A stretch of 64,000 nucleotides of DNA from Eleginops maclovinus (lineage: Eukaryota; Chordata; Actinopteri; Perciformes; Eleginopidae), in contig NC_086350.1 in NCBI RefSeq assembly GCF_036324505.1, forward strand, positions 16,675,532 to 16,739,531, written 5' to 3'. This document shows, piece after piece, positions 48,042-61,790 of the stretch; the first letter of the stretch is position 1; each line of letters begins with the position of its first letter. The notes under the pieces were generated by a model, which saw only the letters and a list, made by a program, of their open reading frames with translations, was not told where the DNA came from and did no database searches. The translations under genes were made by a program, and so were the position numbers.

Positions 48042-51000
48042 TATGTAGTTGTTAGTGAAAGCATTTTGGGATCAAGCCTTCCTTGCCAATTCCTTTGAAT
48101 CCTGTTAATAAAGATCAGTATTTTCATTCAAATGCTGAATTATTTCCAAATGTGCGTACATAAAAATAAAAATAATCCCACAAGGCATTAATTTATCTGA
48201 ATGTGCAGTGATTATGTGGCCAGAAATATATGATGTGGGGAATTATAGGTAAACATTGACTTTAATTAATATATTAATGCACAATGTAACGTTGTAATTT
48301 AAGTTGTAGCAGCCTTGATGTATGCGTAATGTGTATGATGTTAAATGTAACCAATGTAATGGAGCTATACTTATAAAACAATTATTAAAAAATGCAGTTA
48401 AAGAGTGTTACGAAAAACAGCAATGTGTATCGTTTCAAGCAGTTTTGGCGCAGACATTATACATGATTATAATTAAGATAATTATGGAATGGTTTTCACA
48501 AGAGGTTTCACATACTGGCAGGGTTAAATAGGAGGACATAAGGAGAGAGCCTATGATGACACATGCTTTGGCAGTCACAAGCAGTGAGCAATGGTTAATC
48601 TAAGAATGCTGATAAGTTACACCTGTGTCAGTCTCCATTAGTGTAATTACACAAGAGCAAAAGCCGGCAGTCCAGAATGAGGGTGCGAAAGATGGAAGCA
48701 TAAAACGGTCATTAATAATGACAATATCAGCACTTTTGTCTGAGGCTGAGAAATACATCACGGTAAAGAGAGAGGATTTTATAAACATATTCATAAAGCA
48801 CCTGTGTGTAGCAGCAGTTGTGTAATTTGAGTGGAAAACAACTCGGGCATGACTGTAACATGTTGTGACCTTCATGTCACAACATATCAAAACACTATTC
48901 ACAGATACCTACAAACATGAAGGATTTTTATTTGTTTTACATTCATCAGGATGCAGGTCGTTTTCAACCTTTACTGACCAAAGAAAAACACCTTGGAGAT
49001 GTTTTCACTTCTTTGAATACTCAGGTTATTAGAGCTGATGAAAATGAAATTGTCCCTTCATCATAACCTGCATTTAAGCGACATTGTGCATTTGGACTAC
49101 AAGTCAAACGTTCCACACTATGTTTTGCAAAATGTTCAATTCACAGTAAGTCAAGTAGAAAAGTATACAAAGCCATAACACGCTTCTTTGTAATTGATGA
49201 GGAGGAAAGTTATTATTATAGTAAGGTGACCACTTCCAAGGACAATCCCCAGATTTGGTCCTTTGTCTTGGGCTAGCAGGTTCCCCAGAGAAGTGCTGCT
49301 CCCTCTGCATGGCATTCATATGAAGCAAGGTGCTACAAGAGCCTCTCTGCAAAGAATATAGACATGTAACTGCTGTGTTTAGAAAGATGATCACTATTTA
49401 TAGAAGTATTTAATTGGAATATTTATCAGTGATTTTAAATTTGAGCCATGCACCTGCTAACAATGGTACATGTATCTACATTTATTAGCATTGTTGTTAT
49501 ACTTCTTTGCAAGCTATAAGGGATACCCATTAAGCTAGCATGCTTCACCAAACATACCATCAAATAATGTCAACACAATCACAGAAAAACTGAATGTAAA
49601 ACAACTGATAACAGCCTGCAGGCCGTTAGTTATCTCGATTTGCAAGAGATCCCTAAATATTCCAACCCATTCTTGTTGGGATATTTTCATAACCATGTCA
49701 CGTTTGTCTGCATGTTCTGCTCTCTTCTATTTACAAGCTTGTTTTCACACAATTCGGGCCTGCACTTCCACCACTGTTCATGAACCAGGGAAAAATGAGC
49801 TGAAAACACGAGTCAAGCTGCAGCGTTGATCTTCGGGTTTGGCAAATGAACTAGAGTGACAAAAATCAATCTAGAGTAAGTGTTGGGACATTGTATGGCG
49901 ATAATACAAGTTAATCTGAAATGTTAATCCTGAGAAATGTAAATTATTATAGATACCTGTTTAGTCATTTGTTTGGCATCGTCTCAACACTTGGCACTAC
50001 ATCATGCTCACACATCCACATCTAAACTGCTGGTATTACAGACGCACGCATCACGCACGCAAACACACCTCATTTTGTGTATTTAGTAAATACATTTATT
50101 TTACAGTTACCTCGTGTGTTTTCCCATTCTTTTGTCATGGTGGGACCATGACGCTTGATGTATGTTCACGTTGATTTATGTACAGTATGTATAATTCTGT
50201 ACTATGTGCAGCACTCTTTCTTATTTGGGAATGCAAAGGTAAATCAATTGTTCTTTTGCTTGTAATACTTGTTATATACTGAATATATACTGATGGAGAT
50301 TTGAGATGAGTTGGACTGAAAACATTACTCAACTTGTATCTGTGGGTTTAAATAATATTTATTTATAATAACTAAACCTAGTTAAGTGAATTAAAAAGAG
50401 GGCGGACTGAAACAGCAGTAGACAAAAGAAACTCTGCAGAGTAGTTCACATGTTAATCTTAAAGCTACTTACAAATCACACAACCTATAATCTTGAAATG
50501 TGGATCATTTCTCCTTCATAATAAATGGTGGCTGTGTTTATTATAAATTCTTAACGCTAACATTCCAATTATAACACATTTTCTTGTAAAAATCAACAAC
50601 TTTTTCTCTGTCCCCCCATTTTCTCAGTAAAGTTTGCTAAAAAAGCTAATTAAACTTTATCTTTGCTTGTGTGGCGTGTGTTCCACCTGAGTAAAAGTCC
50701 CTAAACCATCTTGTGTCTGATGCTTTTATCTCCCCACCAGCTGTGGCTTATCATTTTCCCAAGGACTGTTAGGAAAATCTGTGTCCATGTATTCCCTGCT
50801 TTCTCAAACATCTGCTGATTCTTACACAAAAGTCCAAAAGAGAGACCAGAATGAAATGGTGAGTTCAGTTTTCACTAACTTTGTGCTAAATCTTTTTTCT
50901 TCCTAACAGTCTTTTGTGCAGCAGGGAATTGTTATACACTGGAGGTAAAAGTGCTTGCTGGGGGGAAAAGATTGAGTTACACCAGATAATCAAATTTCTC

Positions 51001-53574
51001 TTTGACCCGGACCAGGTCTACTTATAACAGCCTGAATTCCTTCTGACCTCTGGACTGAAAGAGCTTGCTGATAGCCATGCTCCTCTTGTGTCTCTGCTCC
51101 TATCCTTATCTAAAAACGAAGCACCATATTAGTGTTGGAGAACTCCCGAGAAGCGCAGAGCTGCACCAAGGGAATAGACCGGAGCCTCAATGTCCATTCT
51201 GTGGGAATGGATTTCATATTTTTGTAGATTGGAAATTTGCCTCAACAAACAAAGAGAGAAAACACAAAAAAAACAGCAACAAAAAACAGTGCATGTTCTC
51301 TATTTGAAAAGTAAAATAAAATAATAGACAAAGCTGTAATAAATGTGAGTATCACATAAAACATGGTTTCTTACCTGGAATTTAAAACAAGAAAAAAAAG
51401 GCAGAAATTCTATCATATTAAAGTAAGTATAGACTTATGTGATATGCAGGTTCTGGTTGCCAATTAGAACATTGTCTTAGATGTGTGACATATATAAAAC
51501 ACAAGAGTAAAGAATAAGACTTATTTGGAAGTATGCTCAGAACCTAACTCAAGTTAGATGTAGTATATGAAAACTATAGGCAAACATGAACACCAAAAAT
51601 ATATATCAATATTTAGACAGTTTTTTACTCCTAAAAGCCCAATTTTCAGTTTTTCCTATTCCAACCCAACATACAACTGTCTTAATTATGTTTTCATAAT
51701 TTAAATGTTTAAGTCCTGCATTATTAGCTATCCAATCGTTGTCTTATTCCCAACCCCTTCCTACCAGGGGTAAGATCACGGAAGAAACCAACCAAGTATA
51801 ATTCTGCTGTCTGAAATAATCAACCCAGTTTTAACATTGGCAGGAAATTGTGTGTCACATCGGACCCCTTTAATACTTATAAGAAGCAGATTAATAAGCG
51901 AGTGTGTCTTTTTGACAGTGCAACAGACTGCCTTCCTTGTTTAACAATGTGAATCTGTTATTATTCATTATTTCCACTGAAGTCCATTTGTTTTGTTCCC
52001 TCTCTCAGAGGAATTGTGTGTGCAAATGTTTGGGCTTGTTTGAATTATCCCAAGCTACCTCAGGGAGGATTGTGGCTGGCAAGACGGTGGAAAAGGTACT
52101 GGCGTATTCCACCGCGATGAATCAGAGAGCCAGAGAAAGCAGTCTAACAAACCACAAATTACAATGACCCAAGGCTGAAAATCGAAAAGAAAAATATCCT
52201 TATACACAGGTAAATATTATTCAGTGTGTGACTATGGTAACAACGAGTGAAAAAGATCTATCAGGGAGATTTGGTGCTTTTCATAGTAGAGCTTTTCTTC
52301 CATCAGTGTTTGCAAGGTTGCAGACTGTAGGCAGCGATGTGCAGCTCTCACTTAATGCAATGCTCTCTTGGCCACTCCAGGGAGCAGCGGGTGAATATAG
52401 TCTGCCATTCACTGTCTCCATCAAAAGCCATTTGTCAACTTTTTGTAGTGCACATCAGTACAAAGAGCTTAGAGGGTCTAACCCGCTGCCTCCTCACTGA
52501 CTGCAGACATACTGCATAGAGTGGAAAATGGGTCTGAAATCTGCAGTGGAATGACAAACACTGAATATGTTTGTGGAGAAATAGGATAGTCATCCCTTTA
52601 TGATAAAAGGTATGTCAGTACTGGTGGTGCATTTATGTCTCAATAAATATTGCCTAATGCCTTCCTTAAATGTTTTCAAAAACATGAATGAAATTTAAAT
52701 TTTGCTCCAGGAGGCGAGTGGTACTGTCTTCAATCTGGAGGCTGGGTCATACACTTTCTCATCCCAAAGCTAAAGAGTATAATAAAAGATATTTCTGCAA
52801 TATTTCAGTTGAAAAATACAAAAACCTATTATTCATTCAGCAAAGTCTTATAGGAATTTCTGCTAATTAACACTGTGATAAAGTTCTTCATTTAAATGCA
52901 AAGATACAAACATAAAAGTGAGTGAATAAAAAAATAAATGTTTTGAGGTCTTATGATTTTGTACCTAAAATGTCACATTGCAAGTAAAGACATAATAGTC
53001 TGTCAAAAAGAGTGATAAACAAACTGCATAATACTAATGATATAATTAAAAACTAAAGGAATTCATAACTGATCCGCGTTTTATGACTAACAGCGCAACT
53101 AATAACATCAAATGTATAAATTGTGTATACAGCAGAATTATGAAAATTGGTTGATTTAAAGAAATTAATTTCCAAAAACAAACAGTTGATTCTAAAAATA
53201 TTTTTAAATGCTTTTTTTTTTCAGTGCATTTACATTTACCACATGGTGCCATATTAACATTAACTGTACCCTATCTTTACTACTGTTACACAGTTTTTAG
53301 CTTTGATGGTAAATAACTCATGACAGTTATACACCAAACAGTTCCTTTTACCTATATTTGAATTTGTAGGAAGTGTGTTTCCATACAAACCTTTGAAAGA
53401 GAAGAAAACAAGAGTCTAAGCATATACAGTTTCAAAAGCCTGTTCATCTCCAATCTCCTTCCTTCTTTTTGATTGCTTTTTTTATTCCATTAATGGGAAA
53501 AAGAAGAGAGGATAATTTCAAACTCAAACTACTGAAATAATAACGTGTATGGTTGTTTCTTAGCACATCTCTCA

Positions 53575-53600
53575 CCCTAACTTCTGCATGGAAGTTAGGG
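53575..53600. repeat. Perfect 10-bp hairpin
   Basis: ccctaacttc (53575-53584) and gaagttaggg (53591-53600) flank the six-base loop tgcatg. Its function is unknown. Confidence 0.7.
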
Positions 53601-53784
53601 CTGCTTAATATGTCAAAAGAAATATTAAGTCACTTCAAAAAACATTTACATTGTCTCACAAAAACTTCACAATGGTTGTAAACAATTGATGGGTTTCTGT
53701 TGAACTCATGATGGTAAATGATCAGTGAAGGAGACAGCAATACCCATGCTGACAGGGGATGCCAAGGGACTGAGTAATATGTAT

Positions 53785-53807
53785 ATGCTGTCTCTAATAG
53801 ACAGCAT
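53785..53807. repeat. Perfect 9-bp hairpin
   Basis: atgctgtct (53785-53793) and agacagcat (53799-53807) flank ctaat. It lies about 185 bases after the previous hairpin. No T-run or terminator context was seen. Confidence 0.65.
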
Positions 53808-54314
53808 CAGTATTTCCTGATGGATCTCTAAGCAGTGCTGTCTTTTGAATGGTTCTATGCAGAGCTACACTACACTGACATCTTCTTCATCAAAGTAGCG
53901 TGCACACTCCTCATCCTTGCGACAGGTGCTGCATCAGCCCCGCTGGGTGTCTAGGGATTGTGTGGGAATATCTTAAGCATTCCTGATGCAGCTCGTAATG
54001 GCAGCGAGCAATAAATATGTGAGACACGGATGTACCCAGAAAATAATCAAAGACAGATTCCTCAGTACTTTGGGATTTTCAAATCTATGTATGGGAGCAT
54101 TAGGGTGTGGAGTTGAATTTTTATGGTTATAGGAAAGGTGACTTTCCATGAGTAGATTTAATGAGTGTGACATGCAAAAACTGCCTAAAGTTAGTTTATA
54201 GATGAGGTTGCCAGGTTTTGCTTCGAATGCTTCCTGAATGGTGTTAACTTTGTCCTACTTTCATTTAAGGAAAAATAATTGTATAGCTTAGAAATTGATA
54301 TTAAATATCTTTTA

Positions 54315-54319
<5 letters not shown>

Positions 54320-54410
<91 letters not shown>
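54320..54410. repeat. (TA)n microsatellite, 91 bp
   Basis: A pure AT/TA array of about 45 units. It is self-complementary and able to extrude a cruciform, so its assembled length may be unreliable. Confidence 0.97.
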
Positions 54411-54412
<2 letters not shown>

Positions 54413-56212
54413 CATCATGTGAAATCATCACAAAGTAAAACACCATGTAAAACCAAATTCATAACAAAATATATTTTGATTCAAAACCGGAAATCCTCAA
54501 GTGTAATGTGTAATAATTCCATGATGTAAGAGCCATTGCACACACGAAATTGAACTGTGATTGTGAGCGTTGAAACATTAATCTGACTGCATTCTATAGT
54601 TGAGGTCAACAGAACGACTCATGAGACAGCATCTATATTACATTGTCAGTCTTCCCATTAGATCTAAATGTATTTTAATTTAACAGATACTGAATGCACC
54701 AAAAACCATATGTCACCAGATGAATGCAAATGTTTTGGGTAAGGAGTTTGACATACATTGCTTCAAGTTTTGTAATCTTCATAATTCGTAATATTGGTAC
54801 AATACTACTAATACAAATAACATTCTCCTGCTTCAACAACAGATACAAAAAAAGATACAGTGGTTTCCAAGTAAATACAAAAAGACAGAGAAAGAGATTA
54901 TGTATTACGAGCACTGCGGTTCTTTTCTGTTGTAATCTAAGGCATTGCTATTTACACGAGGCCACTCTTTTTTCTCTCAGAAAAAAAAAAACTGCTAATC
55001 AACTACCCTAAAGCCAGGAGGCATCTCCTCCTCATATATACATTTACTAAATAAGTTCAGCCTTATGTAACCACCATTTGGGAACATTGTGTCTCCTGCT
55101 CCAGTTCCTTCATCACAAATTAAATGCAGTGTGCTTGGCAAAGAAGATGACTGAATTCAAAATGTTAAAACACAGAATGCCAGTGACAGGCAACTACAGG
55201 AGTGACAGCAACAATAATAGGCATGTAAGAAGAGGACTTGGGTTGGCGACTGTTGCCTCTAGGCATTCAAACAGGGTGTGGAACTCAGAGACACAGTGTA
55301 TTCATTGTGCAAACACCACCTGCTGAAAACTATTTGGTTGCTGCAGTTTCCACTCCAGATTGCTCAACAGTACACACATATAAATACACATGTGTTTCAT
55401 ATGTGCACACATGCTAACAGACAGCTTTCATCACTGCCAAAACCACCACTGGAATGAGAATTGATAAACGTATTTCCTCCTATTTTATTTTTGTATCATG
55501 GTTTGCTTATATTTTGTCAGTACCCAATCTGATTCCACCCATGTTATCTATTAGGAAGGAAAGCAATCCTACCAAGTTTGTATTTACATTCCACCCATTG
55601 TTTCTCCAACCAGTGTAAAAAACATTAGAGAAATGTGAAAAGAATAAAAGCAAATCATATAATATAGGAAAATGTGTATATGTATATTATAGGGTTTAGA
55701 GGGCGTTATAAGCTAAAAATAAATACATGTCATCTCGAGATTTTTTTGAAAGAAAATATAATAATAAGAACATTTTTAGAGAATGCTTAATTCGGCTCAA
55801 TGCTTGTACCTCCACTTGTTCAAAACACACCCCTGCTCCACACTTTAGTATGTGCCGTGTGCAGCAGATGGGAAAACGCTTGTTGATCACATGCAATGTG
55901 CGATGAATTAAGTGCTGCTGAGTTTAAACATGTGCAGCCAGGATATTGTAATTACACAGACATTCATACACTGAATATATAATTTTAATTAGATTTAAGT
56001 GTAAAATAGGTTACCTGAATAGCACGGAACTCCAGCAAATAGAAAAGGGGATTGCAAATTCCTTTCAATCTGACTTTGTGTTTTAGCAGGTATGACCTAT
56101 TTTCATCCGACTCGTAGATGGCTTGATTCAACCCACTAAACTGTAGGAAAACATATGCAAAAGAAGTGCATTCATAAACGATTGTTTAACTAAGTAATGT
56201 TGCATACAATTC
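54411..56212. other. Non-coding sequence, nothing recognised
   Basis: Only short motif-free ORFs, the longest about 95 codons (54724-55011), judged to be chance. Confidence 0.5.
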
Positions 56213-56290
56213 AGAAATCAGAAATATTTTATTTATCCCAAATTGGGAAATGTTTTCGTTACCGCAGCAAAATACAATACAAGCAGATAT
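56213..56290 (-). repeat. LINE/SINE 3'-tail repeat copy
   Basis: Aligns by eye with 24751-24830. Both have an agaatcaga or agaaatcaga start, a tttatt(c/t)(g/a)tccca core, ggga plus an A-run, and (c/g)ttac(c/t)gcagcaa-like sequence. On the minus strand this is a non-LTR element 3' end with an aataaa-type motif close to its tail. The family is not identified. Confidence 0.5.
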
Positions 56291-59200
56291 CTGAACATTT
56301 TAACTGTGTATGGATTAGCACTATTTGACATGATAAAATCTGCATTTTACAATCTTGTCTTCTGATAATACAACAGCTTCCACTTGTAAATGTCCCCGAA
56401 AGGCTCTACAGCTGTCGACAACTACATTAATAAAGGCTTATATAAGCTACTAAATGATATCTTTATAAACACATTCATTTAATGCTAAATATGGGGATTT
56501 AGGTGGTTGTTCAAAATTCTAGGTAACAATTCCACTTGAGCTAATATATTGTTAAAACAAATCCCATTACTATTAACTATATAGTGACTAATGGAGACTT
56601 AAGCTGCAATTGCATTTAGTGATAGAGTTATTCACAACCCAACCACAGTGCAGGCATTACAGATAAGGGGAATATTGCAGTGGCTAATACCTTCAACCAC
56701 TTATAGCTTCTTGACAAATACAGTGTCAGCATATTAAATGCATCTGTTGTTCCATATTGAAATATTAGCTTTGTTTCCCTTTCTTCACTCCTTATGCCTA
56801 CATATTTTTGCGGTTAGGTCTTGGCTTCCACATATGCATTGATGTTGCCAGCAACAGTGAGTAGACATAAATACATATTCATAAGTGCTTTAATAGACAT
56901 TGTTGACTTTGAAATATTACTTTAACTGCTTTTTTCAAGTTTAATAAATGTAGATTCAGCTGAGCAACTTTCTACAGTAACGCATAATCTTATGGACATT
57001 TAATCAATTAATAATGCTTAATAACATAAATGAATAAATGCCCTTGAAAGCACTAACCTGCTTTGCCTTTAATTTAGCTGCAAGCAGGAGTCACACATAT
57101 AATGCCAAGTGCATCAGCTGATGGCTTCCAGGGAGGCCTACAACGTGATAGCCGGTTAATTTAGAGGACTGTAATTAAAGGTCACCATTATTAATTCATA
57201 CATGATATATCACATTCCACTGATCTAATATAACATATATAGGCAGGATTTGACCTCAGCACTAATGTGGCATGTAAATACTTTACTTCTGACTAGCGAG
57301 GCAAACTATTTACACTGTAAGAATATGGGTTCTTCCAGCTATACCGTTTGAGTTTCAATGTCCACACTGACCGGCAGAATGTTTTTGGCATTCATCAAAC
57401 TCACACTTTGTGGTGTTTCCCTGCTTTACCACCCCCAAAACCAGGCCTACCTCACCCTGCGCGCCTTCTCTCTCTCCCCCCGTCCGTCCCCCGCCCCTCC
57501 CCCTGGACAGCCCACCATCTTAACTGACTAATTTTCTGCGGGAAACCCTGAATCTCTAATTCCTGGATATCAGTGTGTTCTACAGAACCTTTTTATTGAA
57601 CACCTGGAGACAAGGATGAAACCATACTTTGAGGGCTTACCTCGATTTCCTCTTAAATTAGCTATTTAATATATGCCACTGCACGCTCGCTCCATGTTTA
57701 ATTTCCATTGCGTTCATCATGCAGTAAGTGCATGCATCATTAGCATCGTTGCTCCCAATAGGGATTAAACTTCTAACCCTCACAGCGTTAGAGCTTTGCT
57801 CCATCAACACACCGCGCGCACACACCCACGCAGAAACACACCGATAATGAATGCGGTACGGGTGCGCACCCATAACCTTATATCTTTCAAAAGATGTTAG
57901 ACTTAGTCCATCATATTATTATGATCTGCTCTAGTATTCTCTCTGAGCACAAAGCTGCATGCTTGAACATTTTAAAATATGCCTCCAAGAGATTAAGGGG
58001 AGGACGATGTATGGATCTGTGGAAGTAGGATTATAGTATTATTCACATTAAGCACTGAAAACTGCTGAGATACACACATCATGTATGATGGATTTGGAAA
58101 TAGATCTGTTAATTTTGCCAGTTCTATGTTGGTAGCAGGAGACCGTTCAGACTACCAGTTCAAGTCATGTTGAAAACATTCAGCGTTGTCTTGTTTTTTC
58201 AAATGGGATTCATGATTCAGGTGTGGTTTGTTCCCCGTTTGTAGGGTACAATTCTTCAACAGTAAAAAAAACATATGGACAAGAGCAGACCAGTTACCTC
58301 TCAGAGAAGCAATTACAGGAAGCAATAAAGGCGTAGAAGTGCATTCAACAGAAGCAATTTTTGGTACCTCTCTCCCTTTGGCAGTCCACTTGTTCTCACA
58401 TGCACACAGAAACAGAGAGAGAGAGAGAGAGAGAGCTATGGGGTTACAGTGTCTGAGATCTCATCCCCTCCCTTTCTACCTGCCTGCATTTGAAATACTG
58501 CAATGTTTACTTTCTACAGATGTGGGCAGAAAATAGTGAGACAAAGAAATGTGGACTAACTAGATTCTGCAGAGAGCTCAACAGGGTCACAGTAAGGCCT
58601 AACAAAGGGTGGTCCAATTTGCAAGAGCAGAGATGCCCTGTCCATCGGATAAGGGTACGATGGGAGAGTCATTATGGCAAAGCGTGAAGCACAATCTTAC
58701 AGAGAGACTGCAATTCAAATTCCACATTTATGTTGCTTATTTTTGCAAATGATATAATGCTTCTATTCATCCTGTATGGTTTAGTATACTCCTGTTAAAC
58801 ATTGTGCCAAGAGGTCAGCTCCACAGAAATCAGGTGGGATCAGATATTGTGGGTTCTTTCTTCTAGTTACTGAATACAATAAATCAGTAACCTTGTTCAT
58901 AAATTCACCATACAATTGTAATCTTACTTTAGTGTTCCTCTCACATCTCCATTGGGACTTAGAACACATGGTGAATAGTTATTTAAAAATGCACACTCTC
59001 GTATCTCTCAAAACACCATTAAATAGATGACGTAACTGAGGTTTTACTCTGTTGTATTTAAACCATGTATACATTGCAGTGTATCTAAACATATTTTAGC
59101 ATTGTTTTATTGTATGTATGTTTAACCTATCATTGCAATTTATGTTTTATAGTATAATAGCTAAGCAGGACTGTCAGTCTCTGCCCAGGGTGCGAAGAAT

Positions 59201-59412
59201 TGGCGAAAAGGAAGTCACCACGTGCAGTCTGATGTCACTGACCTCTGCTACCTGTTGACCAGCAAGAAACAAGAGGCCATGCAAGGCAATAATCCACACA
59301 GTAATCTGCCAAATGGCAACAATGAACAGTTTGAATTATTTGTCAATTAACAACAATAAAACACGAAAGTAGTGAAGTGTCACTACAGACATATGAATCA
59401 TACAAATGATTT
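56291..59412. other. Non-coding sequence with a C-rich tract
   Basis: No gene was recognised. The most distinct stretch is 57420-57510, a C-rich pyrimidine tract with CpGs inside AT-rich DNA. A (GA)n run occupies 58414-58435. The stretch 57060-57200 has several taattaa-type motifs. Confidence 0.5.
58414..58435. repeat. (AG)n microsatellite, 22 bp
   Basis: Eleven AG units just after cacacagaaac. Short but uninterrupted. Confidence 0.9.
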
Positions 59413-59540
59413 TCAGCTGTGGCGCAGTGTCCCTGGGCAAGGCACTTCAGCAAAATAGCTCCTGTGGGGATTGCCAGTAGTATTAACTGGATGCAAGTCG
59501 ATTTGGATAAAAGTGTGTAAGAAGGGACATGCAATGTAAT
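59413..59540 (+). mobile_element. V-SINE-like SINE, internally deleted
   Basis: The head cagctgtggcgcagtg is a good A-box match. It jumps directly to ccctgggcaaggcacttc, skipping the B-box segment still present in the 27.87-kb copy. The remainder is shared: gctcctgtggggatt, then gcaagtcgatttggataaaa and gtgtgt (V-domain), and a gcaatgtaat tail. Loss of the B box would disable pol III transcription. Confidence 0.75.
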
Positions 59541-61790
59541 TTTTACATGTTTTTTAAGTATTAAATTACATCTCTGTGAGTACTAACAGAATCAGAAAAT
59601 AGTGAAAACATGCCCATAAATGTTCAATTTCCAGTGCAAATAAAGAAAGGAATGTCAAACTGAAAGATATTCAATTGACAATGACACAAAGGGAAAAGGA
59701 GGAAATATTGACAGTTGAGAATGTTTACAAGAAAAAAATATATATATAATTCTTGCTTGATCATTACCAAAAGTTGTTGTTAATTACTCATGCATTGACT
59801 GAACAACAATTATTGAATCGTTTCAACACAACATGTCAAATTTGGTGCCAGAAAGTAGGTGGCAGTGAATGCAGAAGGATGGCAAATATAACAGCATAAA
59901 GACACACAGATTATTTCTCCTTCAGTGGTCACCAATTTGGTGGGGATAACTTATTCTACATCATTAAAGGGTCATGTTCTTAAAACAATGTATGACCACA
60001 TCTTTGTTAAAGAGGAACTACTCTTTACACTAGGATATCTTCAGAGCACATTGTTTGCTTCCTAGAATAACGTGTGTCAAATCAGTGAATAAAATAGAAA
60101 GAAATGAAATATTGTAGTGAGTAGAGCATTATCCTCTCCACATTCCCTCAGGCTTGTTTTTGTGAAAGATTGATGTTTGTACCTCTACTTGCACTTTCCC
60201 TTTGGAAATATTCATCAGAAGTGCAGGCTGCTTTCACTTCATAACCTCTTCCTCTATCTGGCTCTCAGTATCTTTCCCTCTCCCTCAATCTCCCTCCCTC
60301 TTCTCTAATGGCTTAAGTCTTCCCTGGGGGAAAGATAGCCAGGGATGATGCTTCTGTGGATGGGTTTAGAGTTGCTGAAGGTCTTTCTTGTCATGGGAAC
60401 AATATAAAAATGATAAAGCTGGATTTTTCAGGGCTTTCTTGATGTATTTCATTTTGTCAAAGTCATATGACGGCTTTCTGCTTGGCAATGGCCCTGGTCT
60501 GGTTTTGAATCATATTCACAAGCCGTCTCTTCTAGTTATCTTGTACTTTATAGCCTCTACTGTATTACTTCTTGCCTTCTAGTTGCACGCCCAGAGGACA
60601 ATCCCAATTTACGTTGTATGAAACACATTTATAGATTTTTCTCCTAGAATAGAGATGTTTTGGATTGCATCATGAATAATAACATTTCAAATTAAAAGTG
60701 TCAACTTTTTTAACAAAATGTAGACGTACATACAGTATGTGATACACGGTATTCCTGTCGTTTAATCCAGGAAATGTCAGTGAAATGTGCCCATTAAAAA
60801 AGGGGGAAAACATTTAGCATTCCCACTAAATAATTATGTATCCTTAGCTTAAGCAACTCTGTCATAGGCACACTCATTACATGATGTAACCATAAATGAG
60901 ATCCTCTTTGCAATTAATTACTTGCTAATATTATACTCTCAGCGAGAAAAGATTATAATGAGCAGCTTTATGAAATGAAGGTGGGTCAGGTTTGTAATTT
61001 CAGATGGCAACCAACTGGGCTGTAAATGAGTAAGCACTCATGATAGCCGCATGCAGCGGTGATCCACAGCACTAAGTGAAATCTCTGACAATCAGGGCCA
61101 GTGTCTTTTTTTCCACTACAACTGGGGGAGCCAAAATGTTCTAAATGCTCACATTAATCTATAAAAAAAAAAAGTAAAATCACACAGAAAAAAAATCATA
61201 AATGTCAGTACTTCTGAAATGCTACAAGATGCAAGGAATACATTCGATCATGTACCATTTTTAACAGATCGCTTTGATATTGATTTCAATCACACCTTCA
61301 CACAAATGTATTAGTAGTAGGGCTGAACACTTAATCAGAAATGCAATTTCTAATCAGGAGGCACATGTGTCAAAATTCCATTTTAAAATAAAATAGTGTT
61401 GTGCCGTGTTTTGTTACAGGCCCACACATTCAACCACACAATTATCATTTTAAAAACAAGTTTTCAAAGGAAATTTGAATTGTATAATTTTTCGGGTAAA
61501 ATAATTAGTTTCACACCCTCGGTGCCCCATTTGTGGAGTCCAAGTCTGTCTATTTGTGTTAGCAACATGTTAATAACACATTTGAAAGCATAAAATTACC
61601 GAGGCATCAGCACCGCCGCAGCGATGTGTGCTGATTTGTCAGATGATGAATGATGTTAGATAGTAGCAGAGAAAAATCAGATGTCACACTTTAAATACGG
61701 CTGAGGCCCGCACTCACAGAATACAATAATGTTTGATGAAAACAAGTAAAAGTGAATAGAACAGAATGGCAAAATGACACTTTTCTTTCT
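59541..61790. other. Non-coding sequence, nothing firmly recognised
   Basis: No gene was seen. The stretch 60890-61110 has caattaattac, gattataatga and an otherwise complex composition that could be conserved regulatory DNA. At about 61318 the word tagggctgaacac resembles a hAT MITE end, but no partner end was found. Confidence 0.45.

Larger units (their letters stand above)
46497..48043 (+). mobile_element. Nearly full-length Tc1/mariner element with TA duplications
   Basis: The element runs from cagtggggagaacaag at 46499 to its reverse complement ending at 48041, with TA on both sides (46497-46498 and 48042-48043). The terminal inverted repeats are very long and nearly symmetric: 46499-46696 (198 bp) and 47845-48041 (197 bp), each opening and closing with a gtatttgat motif. 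That gives the IR/DR layout of fish Tc1 elements such as Sleeping Beauty relatives. Between the repeats lies a decayed DD34E transposase gene. The match of the ends extends to tacata/tatgta outside the TA, so the exact border could lie four bases further out. Its close match to a Tc1 family widespread in fish genomes is a judgement from memory. Confidence 0.95.
48044..54319. other. Non-coding sequence with two small perfect hairpins
   Basis: No gene or bounded mobile element was recognised. Two perfect inverted repeats lie close together at 53575-53600 and 53785-53807 and are listed separately. Confidence 0.5.

Noticed and set aside
47646..48098. 150-codon plus-strand ORF after the Tc1 stop
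   Set aside because: It overlaps the true transposase C-terminus in a different frame and then runs through the right inverted repeat; not a gene.
61318..61345. Possible hAT MITE left end (tagggctgaacac)
   Set aside because: No matching opposite terminus or target duplication within the next few kb.
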